50,156 bases of DNA from Gallionellales bacterium RIFCSPLOWO2_02_FULL_59_110 (GTDB lineage: Bacteria > Pseudomonadota > Gammaproteobacteria > Burkholderiales > Gallionellaceae), in contig MGXA01000011.1 of assembly GCA_001801215.1 (NCBI GenBank), positions 7,845 to 58,000 of the forward strand, given 5' to 3'. Each line of letters opens with the position of its first letter. The first letter of the stretch is position 1. The notes beneath the pieces are model-generated. The model was not told where the DNA came from. It did not search any database and was given only the letters and a program-made list of their open reading frames with translations. The position numbers were made by a program, and so were the translations under genes. Of this stretch, positions 27,142 through 38,878 are shown piece after piece.

Positions 27142-28764
27142 ATGTACATGAACCCTGACACCGCCTCCCTGTTTACCGGAAAGTCGTTTTTGATTGTTGA
27201 CGATTTCCAAGGCATGCGCACGATGCTGCGCGAAATGCTCAGGAAATTTGGCAGCAGAAATGTCGATGCCGTCGCCAACGGCAAGGAGGCCATCGCCTTT
27301 CTGGAAAAGAACAAATACGATGTCGTGCTGTGCGACTACAACTTGGGCAGCGGCAAAAACGGACAGCATGTCCTCGAAGAAGCCAAGTATCGCGACTTGA
27401 TCGGCCTTGCGACAGCCTGGATTATCATCACCGCCGAAAAAACTGCAGACCTAGTTTTTGGTGCCGCCGAGTACATGCCTGACGATTACATCATCAAGCC
27501 GGTCAACGAGTCCACGATGAGAAGCAGGCTGGAAAAAGTGCTGGCTAGAAAGGAAATGCTGGCCGATATCGAAAAAGCGGTGCGCGACAAGGATAATGAC
27601 CTCACCGTCGCGCTTTGCGACAGGGCGCTTGCATCAAGCAAATCCAACGCCACGGAATTGCTGCGCATCAAGACCGGCACGCTGCTGACCATGGGCCGCT
27701 ATGACCGCGCACAGCAGGAATTTGAGCAGATACTGGCCAAACGCGACATACCGTGGGCCAAGACCGGCTTGGGCAAAGCGACGTTTTATAAGGGCGATCT
27801 GGCCAAGGCGCAGCAGCTTTTTCGCGAAGTCATCAGCGGCAACCCTGCCTATTTGGAGGCGCACGACTGGCTTGCCAAAAGCCACGAGGCCGCCGGTGAG
27901 CTGGACGAGGCGCAACATGCGCTAACGCGCTGCACGGAACTGTCGCCCAATTCGGTTATTCGCCAGAAAAATCTCGGCCAACTGGCGCACAAGCGGGGCG
28001 ATCTGGAAACGGCCGAAAACGCTTACCGCAAAACCATCAAACTGAGTGAGTATTCCATACACAAAAGCCCGGATTCATATCTCGGCTTGGCCAAGATATG
28101 CTCGGAAAACGACAACCCCGGTGAAGCGTTACAAATTCTTAAGGATGTCCACAAGGAATTTGACAACGCAGAAACCAGCCTCCACGCCAAAGTGGTAGAA
28201 GGGTTGGTCTACCAAAAATCCGGCGACCGGATTAACGCGGAAAAAATTTCCAGGGAAGTGGCTAGCCTGGTCAAGGCGGACGACAGCCAAAGCGCCACCG
28301 GCGTCATGCTTGAAGCCGCCCAGTTGTTCCTGGCAACAGGCAACAAGGAAGCTGCCGAAAATATAGCGCAAAGCCTCGTCAAGAATAACCACGAAAATGC
28401 CGAACTGCTGGCGCAGGTCAATGATTTATACGGCCAAGCCGGCATGCAGGACAGGGGCGAAGAACTGGTCAATAATTCCCGCCAAGAGGTCATTGCAATC
28501 AACGACAAGGGGGTTATCCTGGCCAAGGAAGGCAAGCTGGACGAGGCGATCCGCCTGCTCGGCGACGCGCATAGTTTGCTACCCGGCAACAAGCGGATCA
28601 TGATCAACCTGGCCAACATGGCTGTTATGTCCATGCGGCAAAATGGCAGGCGCGGCGATCTGATCCAGATAGCGGATAACTGCCTCAAGCAGGTCGCCAA
28701 ACTGGACCCGCAGGAGAAGTGGTGCACGCAACTGAGAGTCGCGCTGGAAGCCGTTCCGCAATAA
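27142..28764 (+). CDS. Receiver domain fused to TPR repeats
   Basis: The 540-residue protein has an N-terminal response-regulator receiver (about 14-135): acidic pair D20-D21 in LIVDDFQGM, phosphoacceptor D65 in VVLCDYNLG, a threonine switch in IIITAEKT and the conserved lysine in DDYIIKPVN. About ten TPR-like helical repeats follow (e.g. LLTMGRYDRAQQEFEQIL, YKGDLAKAQQLFREVI, AGELDEAQHALTRC, RGDLETAENAYRKTI). This is a protein-interaction output, not DNA binding. Similar receiver-TPR proteins occur in chemosensory and motility regulation. It directly follows the small histidine kinase and is its likely partner. Two near starts exist: ATG at 27142 and at 27148. Confidence 0.9.
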   Translation: MYMNPDTASLFTGKSFLIVDDFQGMRTMLREMLRKFGSRNVDAVANGKEAIAFLEKNKYDVVLCDYNLGSGKNGQHVLEEAKYRDLIGLATAWIIITAEKTADLVFGAAEYMPDDYIIKPVNESTMRSRLEKVLARKEMLADIEKAVRDKDNDLTVALCDRALASSKSNATELLRIKTGTLLTMGRYDRAQQEFEQILAKRDIPWAKTGLGKATFYKGDLAKAQQLFREVISGNPAYLEAHDWLAKSHEAAGELDEAQHALTRCTELSPNSVIRQKNLGQLAHKRGDLETAENAYRKTIKLSEYSIHKSPDSYLGLAKICSENDNPGEALQILKDVHKEFDNAETSLHAKVVEGLVYQKSGDRINAEKISREVASLVKADDSQSATGVMLEAAQLFLATGNKEAAENIAQSLVKNNHENAELLAQVNDLYGQAGMQDRGEELVNNSRQEVIAINDKGVILAKEGKLDEAIRLLGDAHSLLPGNKRIMINLANMAVMSMRQNGRRGDLIQIADNCLKQVAKLDPQEKWCTQLRVALEAVPQ

Positions 28765-28799
28765 TTCGCCTGAGCTGCCCATCCGCAGGCAACGGGGCT

Positions 28800-29726
28800 C
28801 TATTCCGTTGCCTGCCGCTGCGCACGGACGGAGTTCACCGAAAACTCCACGAGTTCGCCGGGGTTTTCCGAATATGACTGACCCAAGCTGATGGATCCCG
28901 AGCCGCGCAGGATTATTTCTTCGCGCGCGAGGCGCACTACATTCCCGTCGCTGAAGCGGATGTATGTGCCGTTGGTGCTCTGATCCGCCGCAACAAATTT
29001 GCCGAAGCGCAACTCGATGCGAATATGCTGGCGCGAGGCAAAGCCATTTTGCACGACGAGATCGCAGGTGTCCCCGCGCCCCAGCACCACGCTGCGCTGC
29101 TCCTTGTTAACCTTGAGCACCTGTTCACGGTAGCGCAAAGACATCTCGTCGATATTATCCGGGGATTTGCGGAATGCGGGTGTGCCGATGCGGGTGCTCA
29201 GCATGTCGTCCATCTCCCAGATGACGATGGAAATGTCGAAGTGTTCCTGCTTGCCTTTGAACTCGGCGCGCATGATTTGGCGCGTCTTTTCCCGCATATC
29301 GGGCGGCAGCGCATCAACTGCGGCCTGGGTCGTCATTATCTGACCTGCCCTGGTTATCGCGGCAACACGCGCGGCGACGTTAACGGTATCGCCAAATACA
29401 TCACCCGCCTCCCGGATTACCTCGCCATAATTGAAGCCGACACGTATGTGCATTGAATGGCCGCCTTCATATTTTGTGCTTTCCACCGCGCGCTGCATTG
29501 CGCACGCGGCGTGCATGGCGGCGGCGGCGCCGGTAAAGGTGCACATGACTTCATCGCCGATGGTCTTGACCAGCTTGCCCTGATAAGTGGAAATTTCGTC
29601 GGCCATCGTCGCAATGCACTGCGCTATCAGACGGCGCGCCAGTTGATCGCCGAGATTATCATAGAGCGCGGTGCTGCCGCAGATGTCGGCAAACAGGATG
29701 GCAAGCTTTTCTATGTGCTGCGACAT
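28800..29726 (-). CDS. Class III adenylate cyclase with C-terminal FHA domain
   Basis: The 308-residue soluble protein has an N-terminal class III cyclase domain (about 5-190): AILFADICGSTALYDNLGD with metal ligand D14, LVKTIGDEVMCTF with D58 and the substrate-type lysine K54, and GDVFGDTVNVAARVAAITRAG with the adenine-specifying Asp and the transition-state N...R pair. It should make cAMP. The C-terminal FHA domain (about 220-300) shows VVLGRGDTCDLVV, ASRQHIRIE and STNGTYIR, the phosphothreonine-binding signature. FHA output suggests regulation by Ser/Thr phosphorylation. The start is placed at MSQHIEKL (29726) because the domain begins there; an upstream ATG at 29831 would add 35 unlikely residues. 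It converges with the receiver-TPR gene, 36 bases away. Confidence 0.92.
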   Translation of the reverse strand: MSQHIEKLAILFADICGSTALYDNLGDQLARRLIAQCIATMADEISTYQGKLVKTIGDEVMCTFTGAAAAMHAACAMQRAVESTKYEGGHSMHIRVGFNYGEVIREAGDVFGDTVNVAARVAAITRAGQIMTTQAAVDALPPDMREKTRQIMRAEFKGKQEHFDISIVIWEMDDMLSTRIGTPAFRKSPDNIDEMSLRYREQVLKVNKEQRSVVLGRGDTCDLVVQNGFASRQHIRIELRFGKFVAADQSTNGTYIRFSDGNVVRLAREEIILRGSGSISLGQSYSENPGELVEFSVNSVRAQRQATE

Positions 29727-30080
29727 AGCCAAATAACAGACACGACATGTGGAAGGACAAGTAAGTTTCTCATGAAACCGCCCGGTGTTTTCCCTACAAA
29801 GCAAAACAAAATATCCCCTCGATCTGTTCACTGCACATTGCAGGCTATTCTACTTTTCGGGGGCTATTATGCCATCGTTTTTTTTGCTTACGCATGCGCA
29901 TAGTGCGCGGGCATGCCTGGCAAAGCGGCAGCCGGATCAAAACGGTAGATTCATTAATAATGCGGGAAGTGAAGGATAGTTTGAAAGGCGGCAGCGTGCC
30001 TTACCGGTGCCGGTGCGGTGTCCGTTCACCTGCGCAAGCAGCCCCTACCCGCTTTGTCATGCCCGCTCCGGGCAAAACGG
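29727..30080. other. Gene-free stretch between the cyclase and atpC
   Basis: About 350 bases with no credible gene. An atpC-proximal hairpin GCCCG-CTC-CGGGC (30060-30072) without a T-run might weakly terminate the ATP synthase operon. No good promoter for the cyclase gene is visible. Confidence 0.4.
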
Positions 30081-30509
30081 TCAATGCCCTGCTTGTTTGC
30101 GCAACTGCTGGATTGCGCGCAACTGGGCAACAGCTTCCGCCAGTTCTGCTTGTGCTTGGGCGTAGTCGATGTCTGAAGCACGGCTCTTGATCGCTTCTTC
30201 CGCAGCCTGTTTTGCTTCCAGCGCGCGCGCCTCATCCAGGTCTGCGCCGCGTATCGCGGTGTCGGCCAGAATGGTCACCACGCTGGGCTGCACTTCCAGC
30301 ATGCCGCCGGAAACGTAGATGAGGACTTCCTGCTCCTGTTCGGGTTGCTTGATCCTGACCGAACCGGGTTTGATGCGCGTCATCAATGCGGTATGGCGCG
30401 GATAAATACCCAACTCGCCCATTTCGCCGGGAACCACAACCATTTCCGCCAAACCGGAGAAAATAGATTCTTCCGCGCTAACCACATCAACATGTACCGT
30501 CATTGCCAT
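30081..30509 (-). CDS. atpC: ATP synthase F1 subunit epsilon
   Basis: Epsilon connects gamma to the c-ring and can inhibit ATP hydrolysis. The 142-residue protein has a beta-sandwich N-terminal domain ([37 protein letters not shown]) and a C-terminal helical hairpin ([17 protein letters not shown]). A second in-frame ATG two codons downstream (30503) is an alternative start. It is the last gene of atpIBEFHAGDC and follows atpD after 11 bases. Confidence 0.96.
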   Translation of the reverse strand: MAMTVHVDVVSAEESIFSGLAEMVVVPGEMGELGIYPRHTALMTRIKPGSVRIKQPEQEQEVLIYVSGGMLEVQPSVVTILADTAIRGADLDEARALEAKQAAEEAIKSRASDIDYAQAQAELAEAVAQLRAIQQLRKQAGH

Positions 30510-30520
30510 GGGCTTGCCTC

Positions 30521-31963
<1,443 letters not shown>

Positions 31964-32050
31964 TTAATTCTGTAATTTACTGCCGCAACCAATTAACCAA
32001 CCTGCCGCGCCTTGAAGATTTGGTCTCGCCCAATCTTACGCGGTGCGCCA

Positions 32051-32917
32051 TCAACCAACCGCCGCCGCACCGCTCACGATTTCGGATATCTCGCGGGTGA
32101 TGGCGGCCTGGCGCGCCTTGTTGTAAACCAGCTTGAGATCGGCAATCACGCTCTTCGCGTTGTCCGATGCGGCTTTCATCGCCACCATGCGCGCGCTTTG
32201 TTCGGAAGCCATGTTCTCCACGACTGCCTGGTAGACCAGCGATTCGATATAGCGCACCAGCAGCTCGTTGACCACCACTTTGGCATCCGGCTCGTAGATA
32301 TAGTCCCAGCTGCCCTCTGCGGTGCCGATCTGTTCGCCGGTAAGCGGCAGCAATTGCTCGATGCGCGGCTCCTGCTTCATCGTGTTGATAAAGTGGTTGT
32401 AGCTCAGGTGGATGGCATCGATCTCGCCAGCCACATAGGCATCCAGCATCACTTTCACTGCGCCGATCAACTTGTCGATATGCGGCGTGTCGCCCAGACC
32501 GATGACATTGGAGCTGACTTTGGCGCCGATGCGGTTCATGAAGCCCAGGCCTTTGTTGCCGACCGGGCAAACCATGATGCCCTTGCCTTCGCCTTCCCAG
32601 GTCTTCATGTGACTTACGGCCAGACGCAAGATGTTGGTATTCAGGCCGCCGCACAAACCCTTGTCCGAAGTGACGACGATCACGCCGACATTCTTGACAC
32701 CGTCGCGCTTGACCAGGAACGGATGCTTGTATTCCGGATTGGCGCGCGACAGGTGGGCTGCAACGTTACGAATCTTCTCGGCATAAGGACGGGCTGCGCG
32801 CATGCGATCCTGTGCCTTGCGCATTTTGGCCGCAGCGACCATTTCCATGGCGCGCGTAATCTTGCGTGTATTTTCTACACTCTTGATTTTTGTGCGTATC
32901 TCTTTACTGCCAGCCAT
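32051..32917 (-). CDS. atpG: ATP synthase F1 subunit gamma
   Basis: Gamma is the rotating central stalk. The 288-residue protein begins [20 protein letters not shown], whose N-terminal helix is the long coiled coil, followed by [18 protein letters not shown] Rossmann-like middle domain has [15 protein letters not shown]. The C-terminal helix ends with the conserved [22 protein letters not shown] 108-base gap separates it from atpD, the longest within this operon, and holds no recognisable element. Confidence 0.98.
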   Translation of the reverse strand: MAGSKEIRTKIKSVENTRKITRAMEMVAAAKMRKAQDRMRAARPYAEKIRNVAAHLSRANPEYKHPFLVKRDGVKNVGVIVVTSDKGLCGGLNTNILRLAVSHMKTWEGEGKGIMVCPVGNKGLGFMNRIGAKVSSNVIGLGDTPHIDKLIGAVKVMLDAYVAGEIDAIHLSYNHFINTMKQEPRIEQLLPLTGEQIGTAEGSWDYIYEPDAKVVVNELLVRYIESLVYQAVVENMASEQSARMVAMKAASDNAKSVIADLKLVYNKARQAAITREISEIVSGAAAVG

Positions 32918-32930
32918 TTCTCACCCCGCC

Positions 32931-34472
32931 TCAATAAACCGCTGTTGCCTTGAATTTTTCAATCGCGGCAGACAACATTTTTTCGTTATCCGCATTCAGA
33001 TCCTTGCTGGTCTCGATCGCTTCCATCAGGCTCTTGTTATTTGACTTGAGATAGGTATGCACCGCCGATTCGAACGCCAGTGCCTTAGGCACGGCCACGT
33101 CGTCGAAGTAACCCTTGTTGACCGCGAAAAGTGTGACCGACATTTCGGCGACAGACAGCGGCGCGTATTGCAGCTGCTTCATCAGCTCGGTCACCATGCG
33201 GCCGCGTTCCAGCTGCTTGCGGGTCGCTTCGTCCAGATCGGAAGCGAACTGCGCAAACGCAGCCAGCTCACGATACTGGGCCAGCGCCAGACGCACACCG
33301 CCACCTAGCTTCTTGATAACTTTGGTTTGCGCTGCACCACCGACGCGGGACACCGATACACCGGCGTTGATCGCGGGACGGATACCGGCATTGAACAGGT
33401 CGGTCTCTAGGAATATCTGGCCGTCGGTGATCGAGATCACGTTGGTCGGCACGAAGGCGGACACGTCGCCCGCTTGCGTTTCGATAATCGGCAATGCGGT
33501 CAGCGATCCGGTCTTGCCCTTGACTTCGCCATTGGTAAACTTTTCCACATAGTCCGCGTTCACGCGGGCTGCGCGTTCCAGCAAACGGGAGTGCAGGTAG
33601 AACACGTCACCGGGATAAGCTTCGCGGCCCGGCGGACGGCGCAGCAGCAGCGAGATCTGGCGATACGCCCAGGCTTGCTTGGTCAAATCATCGTAAACGA
33701 TCAATGCATCCTGACCGCGATCGCGGAAGTATTCGCCCATGGTGCAACCAGCATAAGGCGCCAGGAACTGCATCGCGGCGGAATCGGAAGCGGTTGCGGC
33801 AACCACGATGGTGTAACCCAGCGCGCCGTGCTCTTCCAGTTTGCGCACGACGTTGGCGATGGTCGAAGCCTTTTGCCCGATCGCGACGTATACGCAGGTC
33901 ATGTTCTGACCCTTCTGATTAATGATGGCATCCACCGCCACGGCGGTCTTGCCGGTCTGGCGGTCACCGATGATCAGTTCGCGCTGGCCGCGCCCGACCG
34001 GAACCATGGAGTCGATCGATTTCAGGCCGGTTTGCACCGGCTGGTCAACGGATTTGCGCGAGATCACGCCCGGAGCGACTTTTTCGATCTTGTCGGTCAT
34101 CTTGGCGTTGATCGGACCCTTGCCATCAATCGGCTGGCCCAGCGCGTTGACCACACGGCCGCACAATTCGGGGCCGACCGGCACTTCCAGGATACGGCCG
34201 GTACATTTGACCGTGTCGCCTTCGGTGATGTGTTCGTATTCGCCCAGCACCACGGCGCCGACAGAGTCACGCTCGAGGTTCAGCGCGAGGCCAAAGGTAT
34301 TGCCGGGAAACTCCAGCATTTCGCCTTGCATCACGTCTGACAAGCCATGCACGCGGACGATACCGTCGGTCACGCTGACCACCGTTCCTTCGGTGCGTGC
34401 TTGCGTCAGCGCTTCGAAGTTGTCGATGCGGCTGCGGATCAGATTGCTAATTTCGGAAGGGTTGAGCTTCAT
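32931..34472 (-). CDS. atpA: ATP synthase F1 subunit alpha
   Basis: Alpha holds the non-catalytic nucleotide sites of F1. The 513-residue protein has the usual length and family start [17 protein letters not shown]-loop [15 protein letters not shown] lies near residue 170, followed by [34 protein letters not shown] and [17 protein letters not shown], the family signature. The N-terminal segment [16 protein letters not shown] is the peripheral-stalk contact region. It is preceded by atpH after a 29-base gap with AAGGAAATCCCG as ribosome region. Confidence 0.99.
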   Translation of the reverse strand: MKLNPSEISNLIRSRIDNFEALTQARTEGTVVSVTDGIVRVHGLSDVMQGEMLEFPGNTFGLALNLERDSVGAVVLGEYEHITEGDTVKCTGRILEVPVGPELCGRVVNALGQPIDGKGPINAKMTDKIEKVAPGVISRKSVDQPVQTGLKSIDSMVPVGRGQRELIIGDRQTGKTAVAVDAIINQKGQNMTCVYVAIGQKASTIANVVRKLEEHGALGYTIVVAATASDSAAMQFLAPYAGCTMGEYFRDRGQDALIVYDDLTKQAWAYRQISLLLRRPPGREAYPGDVFYLHSRLLERAARVNADYVEKFTNGEVKGKTGSLTALPIIETQAGDVSAFVPTNVISITDGQIFLETDLFNAGIRPAINAGVSVSRVGGAAQTKVIKKLGGGVRLALAQYRELAAFAQFASDLDEATRKQLERGRMVTELMKQLQYAPLSVAEMSVTLFAVNKGYFDDVAVPKALAFESAVHTYLKSNNKSLMEAIETSKDLNADNEKMLSAAIEKFKATAVY

Positions 34473-34501
34473 CGGGATTTCCTTATCTTGATAATTCTTT
34501 A

Positions 34502-35047
34502 TCAGGCCAGTGCATTTGCCATTTCGCCTAGACGGGTGCGAGCAGAGCCATCGATCACCTTGTCCCCGGCACGAATCACGACACCGCCCAGCAGTTCTTT
34601 GTTAACTTTACAAACCAGCTTGATTTCGCGGCCCATGCGTTTCTTCAGTGAGCTGACGATCTTGTCCTGTTGCGCGGTTGACAATTCGAATGCCGAATCC
34701 ACCACCACGTTGACGGTCTTTTCCGCTTCGGCGCGCAATACTTCAAAGAGGCCGGCAATTTCCGGCAGTATCAGCAGACGCTGGTTGTCCACCAGGATGC
34801 GCACGAAGTTGCGCTGCTGCTGTTTAGCTTGCCCGCCCAACAGCCCGTCCATCAGCCCGTCCATCAGGCTTTCAAGTTGGGCTTTTGCAACGCGCGGGCT
34901 GGTGACGACGGCGCGTACTTCCGGATTGGCCACCACCTCGGCGAGAGATGTCAGCGTCTCCGACCAGCCTTTCAGGTCGGACAATTTTTGCGCTTCGTCG
35001 AATGCCGCCTGGGCATAAGGACGTGCAGTGGTAATAGCTTCAGACAT
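34502..35047 (-). CDS. atpH: ATP synthase F1 subunit delta
   Basis: Delta joins the peripheral stalk (b subunits) to the top of F1. The 181-residue protein has the delta/OSCP pattern [17 protein letters not shown] at the N-terminus and [20 protein letters not shown] near the C-terminus, ending in LGEMANAL. In the middle, [12 protein letters not shown] contains a perfect 12-base tandem duplication (34841-34864) that adds four residues. Its start follows atpF after 5 bases. Confidence 0.96.
   Translation of the reverse strand: MSEAITTARPYAQAAFDEAQKLSDLKGWSETLTSLAEVVANPEVRAVVTSPRVAKAQLESLMDGLMDGLLGGQAKQQQRNFVRILVDNQRLLILPEIAGLFEVLRAEAEKTVNVVVDSAFELSTAQQDKIVSSLKKRMGREIKLVCKVNKELLGGVVIRAGDKVIDGSARTRLGEMANALA
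34841..34864 (-). repeat. 12-bp tandem duplication inside atpH
   Basis: CAGCCCGTCCAT occurs twice in direct succession on the plus strand (34841-34852 and 34853-34864), coding for LMDG twice in AtpH. The reading frame is kept. Confidence 0.9.
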
Positions 35048-35052
35048 GGCGA

Positions 35053-35523
35053 TCAGATTTCCGCAACGAGCTTATCGAGCAGGTCGTTGTGCGCCTTGGC
35101 GTCGATCTCGCGGCCGAGGATCTTCCCGGCACCGGCCAATGCGATTGCCGATACCTGGGTACGCAGCTGCTCCTTGGCACGAAACACTTCCTGATCGATT
35201 TCCGCCTTGGCGCCCGCGATGATACGGTCGCCTTCCACTCTGGCTTGCGCCTTGGCTTCTTCGACTATTTCGCTGGCGCGCTTTTCGCCGTTGGCCACGA
35301 TCTCGGCGACCTTTTCCTTGGCTTCGCGCAGCACCTCGGCAGAACGCTTGGCAGCGAGTTCCAGATCATGCTTGGCGCGGTCGGCATCCGCCAGACCGTC
35401 GGCGATCAGCTTCTTGCGCGCTTCCAGCGCCGCCATGATCGGCGTCCAGACGAACTTCATGCAGAACCACACGAACAGAGCGAACATGATGGTCTGTGCG
35501 AGAAGAGTTGCATTGATATTCAT
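35053..35523 (-). CDS. atpF: ATP synthase Fo subunit b
   Basis: Subunit b forms the peripheral stalk as a dimer. The 156-residue protein starts with one membrane helix ([20 protein letters not shown]), then a long charged amphipathic helix ([20 protein letters not shown], then [11 protein letters not shown]) and the delta-binding C-terminal helix. It has the usual length. AAGGAAGC precedes the start by a few bases. It lies 44 bases after atpE. Confidence 0.97.
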   Translation of the reverse strand: MNINATLLAQTIMFALFVWFCMKFVWTPIMAALEARKKLIADGLADADRAKHDLELAAKRSAEVLREAKEKVAEIVANGEKRASEIVEEAKAQARVEGDRIIAGAKAEIDQEVFRAKEQLRTQVSAIALAGAGKILGREIDAKAHNDLLDKLVAEI

Positions 35524-35567
35524 GCAAGCTTCCTTTCTTGATTTATGCGTAGTTGCTTATCGGAGAA

Positions 35568-35810
<243 letters not shown>

Positions 35811-35853
35811 CTATTTCTCCTGTTAATAAAAAGTTAAGTTGATGAAGCCGAAA

Positions 35854-36723
<870 letters not shown>

Positions 36724-36739
36724 TCACTATCTCGGTCTA

Positions 36740-37099
36740 TTAGAATCTGCTCAAAAACAACCGGGCCGCCAATAGTACCGCTTGCCCCATCACAAAGCCG
36801 CCCAGTATGGCAAGCGGCGGTAATCTCAATGCTGTCATGCACAAGCCGAGCAGCGCCACGACCGCCAAAAATCTTTCGGCGGCATAAAAATACATGAGCC
36901 GTAGCTGACGATGCGCACCACCGGAATGATGCGCTTCATGGGCTGATTGCAGAGCCGCCCGGGACATCCTCCACGCCAGCAATGTTCCGTTGAGGGCAGA
37001 TACCAATCCCCCGCATAACACCGCCAGCGCATATTGCTGGGCATCGTTCAGGCCGTAAATAATGCCAGCGGCAATCAGAGCAACCGCCGCCTGCAGCAT
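36740..37099 (-). CDS. atpI: ATP synthase-associated membrane protein AtpI
   Basis: AtpI aids c-ring assembly or magnesium handling and is usually the first gene of the atp operon. This 119-residue version has four hydrophobic segments: VVMLQAAVALIAAGIIYGL, ALAVLCGGLVSALNGTLLAW, RFLAVVALLGLCMTALRL and ILGGFVMGQAVLLAARL. The frame is open for 76 codons further upstream, but a consensus promoter at 37155-37183 predicts a transcript start near 37148, so the start must be downstream. Choices are ATG at 37099 or GTG at 37105 (two codons earlier). AAGAGG about 20 bases upstream is a distant ribosome site. Confidence 0.8.
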   Translation of the reverse strand: MLQAAVALIAAGIIYGLNDAQQYALAVLCGGLVSALNGTLLAWRMSRAALQSAHEAHHSGGAHRQLRLMYFYAAERFLAVVALLGLCMTALRLPPLAILGGFVMGQAVLLAARLFLSRF

Positions 37100-37154
37100 G
37101 ACCACCTTGCGCGCCAGCCTCTTTTCATCGGCCTCTACAGCGCAAAGGGTGGCG

Positions 37155-37183
37155 ATTATAGTGGCGCTTTCAGGGGGTGTCAA
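37155..37183 (-). promoter_or_regulatory. Consensus sigma-70 promoter of the atp operon
   Basis: On the minus strand, TTGACA (37178-37183) and TATAAT (37155-37160) are both perfect, with a 17-base spacer (37161-37177). It lies between parB (ends 37221) and the likely atpI start. It is the best promoter in the window by hexamer match, as expected for a highly expressed operon. Confidence 0.85.
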
Positions 37184-37220
37184 ACATTGTTGCTCCGTGT
37201 CAATAACACTTTTGCGCAAC

Positions 37221-38084
37221 TTATTTAACCCTTTTGAGCTTGCCCAAAAATTCATCCAGCTGGTCGTGGTTGGCATAAGCGATAACCAGCTTGCCACCGC
37301 CCTTGTTACCCGGCTTGATCTCAACATGTGCTCCGAGGCACGCGCTCATCTCTTCCTGCAGCCGCTGCGTGTCGCGGCTGATATGGTGCGTTTTTTTCTG
37401 TTTGGCCCGGTCCGGCTCTTGAGTCTGCTTTTGTACCAGTTTTTCCGCCTCGCGCACGGAAAGCCCTTCGAGCACAATCCTGTTGGCCAGCAAGACCTGC
37501 TGGGCGTTCTCCAGCGGCAGCAGCGCGCGGGCATGCCCCATGTCCAGCTTGTTTCCCATCAGCATATCCTGCACAACCTGCGGCAATTTGAGCAGACGCA
37601 GCAGATTGCTGGCCGCACTGCGCGAACGGCCCACCGCTTCTGCGGCGACCTGGTGGGTCATCTTGAATTCGTCGATCAGGCGCTGCAGGCCAATCGCCTC
37701 TTCCAGCGGATTCAGATTTTCGCGCTGAATGTTCTCGATCAGCGCCATGGCCAACGCCGCATTGTCCGGCACACTGCGCACCAGCACCGGCACATGCGTC
37801 AGTCCGGCGATCTGTGCCGCACGCCAGCGCCGCTCGCCGGCGATGATCTCATAACTGTTGTCAGGCAGTTGGCGCACCAGGATCGGCTGCATGATTCCCT
37901 GCGCCTTGATCGAAGCCGCCAAATCCTGCAACGATGCCTCATCCATATGCGAACGCGGCTGGTACCTGCCCGGCTTGAGTAATGCGACATTCAAGTCGCG
38001 CAACACCTCGTCCTTTTCGCTCTTGCCGCCGGACAGCAATGCGTCCAGCCCGCGCCCCAACCCCTTGTGCAGCTTTGTTGCCAT
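37221..38084 (-). CDS. parB: Chromosome partitioning protein ParB
   Basis: ParB binds parS sites near the origin, spreads along DNA as a CTP-dependent clamp and works with ParA to separate origins. The 287-residue protein opens MATKLHKGLGRGLDALLSGG, a ParA-contacting N-terminal motif. The ParB/Srx CTP-binding domain has GRYQPRSHMDEASLQDLAAS and IIAGERRWRAAQIAG. The helix-turn-helix region has HQVAAEAVGRSRSAASNLLRLL, and the C-terminal dimerisation part ends with LDEFLGKLKRV. The frame is open upstream, but AAAGGAAGCGATC marks the start at 38084. It ends 11 bases downstream of parA. Two parS sites are in the window. Confidence 0.96.
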   Translation of the reverse strand: MATKLHKGLGRGLDALLSGGKSEKDEVLRDLNVALLKPGRYQPRSHMDEASLQDLAASIKAQGIMQPILVRQLPDNSYEIIAGERRWRAAQIAGLTHVPVLVRSVPDNAALAMALIENIQRENLNPLEEAIGLQRLIDEFKMTHQVAAEAVGRSRSAASNLLRLLKLPQVVQDMLMGNKLDMGHARALLPLENAQQVLLANRIVLEGLSVREAEKLVQKQTQEPDRAKQKKTHHISRDTQRLQEEMSACLGAHVEIKPGNKGGGKLVIAYANHDQLDEFLGKLKRVK

Positions 38085-38095
38085 GATCGCTTCCT

Positions 38096-38878
38096 TTATG
38101 CTGATGCAGCCGACTGCGCCGCGTTGTTCAATAATTCCCCTGCCAAAGCCAGATAAGCCTGCGTCCCCTTGGATAATTTGTCGTGATACAGCACCGGCAA
38201 ACCATAGCTGGGCGCTTCTGCCAGCCGCACGTTGCGCGGGATCACGGTGCGGTAGACCTTGCCGCCGAAGTGTTCCTGCAACTGATCCGAGACCTGCTGC
38301 GCCAGCATGTTGCGCGGGTCGAACATGGTGCGCAGCAACCCTTCGATCTCCAGTTCCGGATTCAGGCTGGCGCGCACTTTGCGGATGGTATTCACCAGGT
38401 CGCTCAGCCCTTCCAGCGCATAGTATTCGCATTGCATCGGGATCATCACCGACTTTGCCGCACACAGGCCGTTCAAGGTCAGCAGGTTCAGCGCGGGTGG
38501 GCAATCGATCAATACATAGTCATACTCGGCCGCGACGACAAGCAAGGCGTCGCGCAAGCGCGTTTCACGATGCGCCAGACCGACCAGTTCGACTTCTGCG
38601 CCGGCCAGCTCGCGGTTGGCGGGCAGGATGTCGTATTTCCCCGCTTCCGAGCGCAGCCGCGCCTCCGCTACCGTTTTAGCGCCCAGCAGCACATCGTAGA
38701 CGCTGGCCTGCACATCGCGTTTGTCGATGCCGCTGCCCATCGTGGCGTTGCCCTGTGGGTCGAGGTCGATCAGCAACACGCGCTGCTGGGCCGCCGCGAG
38801 GCTTGCGGCCAGATTCACGGTGGTGGTGGTCTTGCCCACCCCGCCCTTCTGGTTGGTTATTGCCAGTATTTTCGTCAT
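38096..38878 (-). CDS. parA: Chromosome partitioning ATPase ParA
   Basis: ParA is a Walker-type ATPase that moves ParB-parS complexes. The 260-residue protein begins [19 protein letters not shown] with the deviant Walker A (K11 and K16). LIDLDPQGNATMG and DYVLIDCPPALNLLTLNGL are the Walker A' and B motifs. The start at 38878 overlaps the rsmG stop by 4 bases (ATGA), with GGGAG in the upstream gene as ribosome site, so translation is coupled. The lack of an N-terminal helix-turn-helix marks it as the chromosomal (Soj-like) type. Confidence 0.97.
   Translation of the reverse strand: MTKILAITNQKGGVGKTTTTVNLAASLAAAQQRVLLIDLDPQGNATMGSGIDKRDVQASVYDVLLGAKTVAEARLRSEAGKYDILPANRELAGAEVELVGLAHRETRLRDALLVVAAEYDYVLIDCPPALNLLTLNGLCAAKSVMIPMQCEYYALEGLSDLVNTIRKVRASLNPELEIEGLLRTMFDPRNMLAQQVSDQLQEHFGGKVYRTVIPRNVRLAEAPSYGLPVLYHDKLSKGTQAYLALAGELLNNAAQSAASA

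Noticed and set aside
30060-30072. Strong terminator after atpC
   Set aside because: The GCCCG/CGGGC hairpin has only 5 bp and no T-run on the minus strand.
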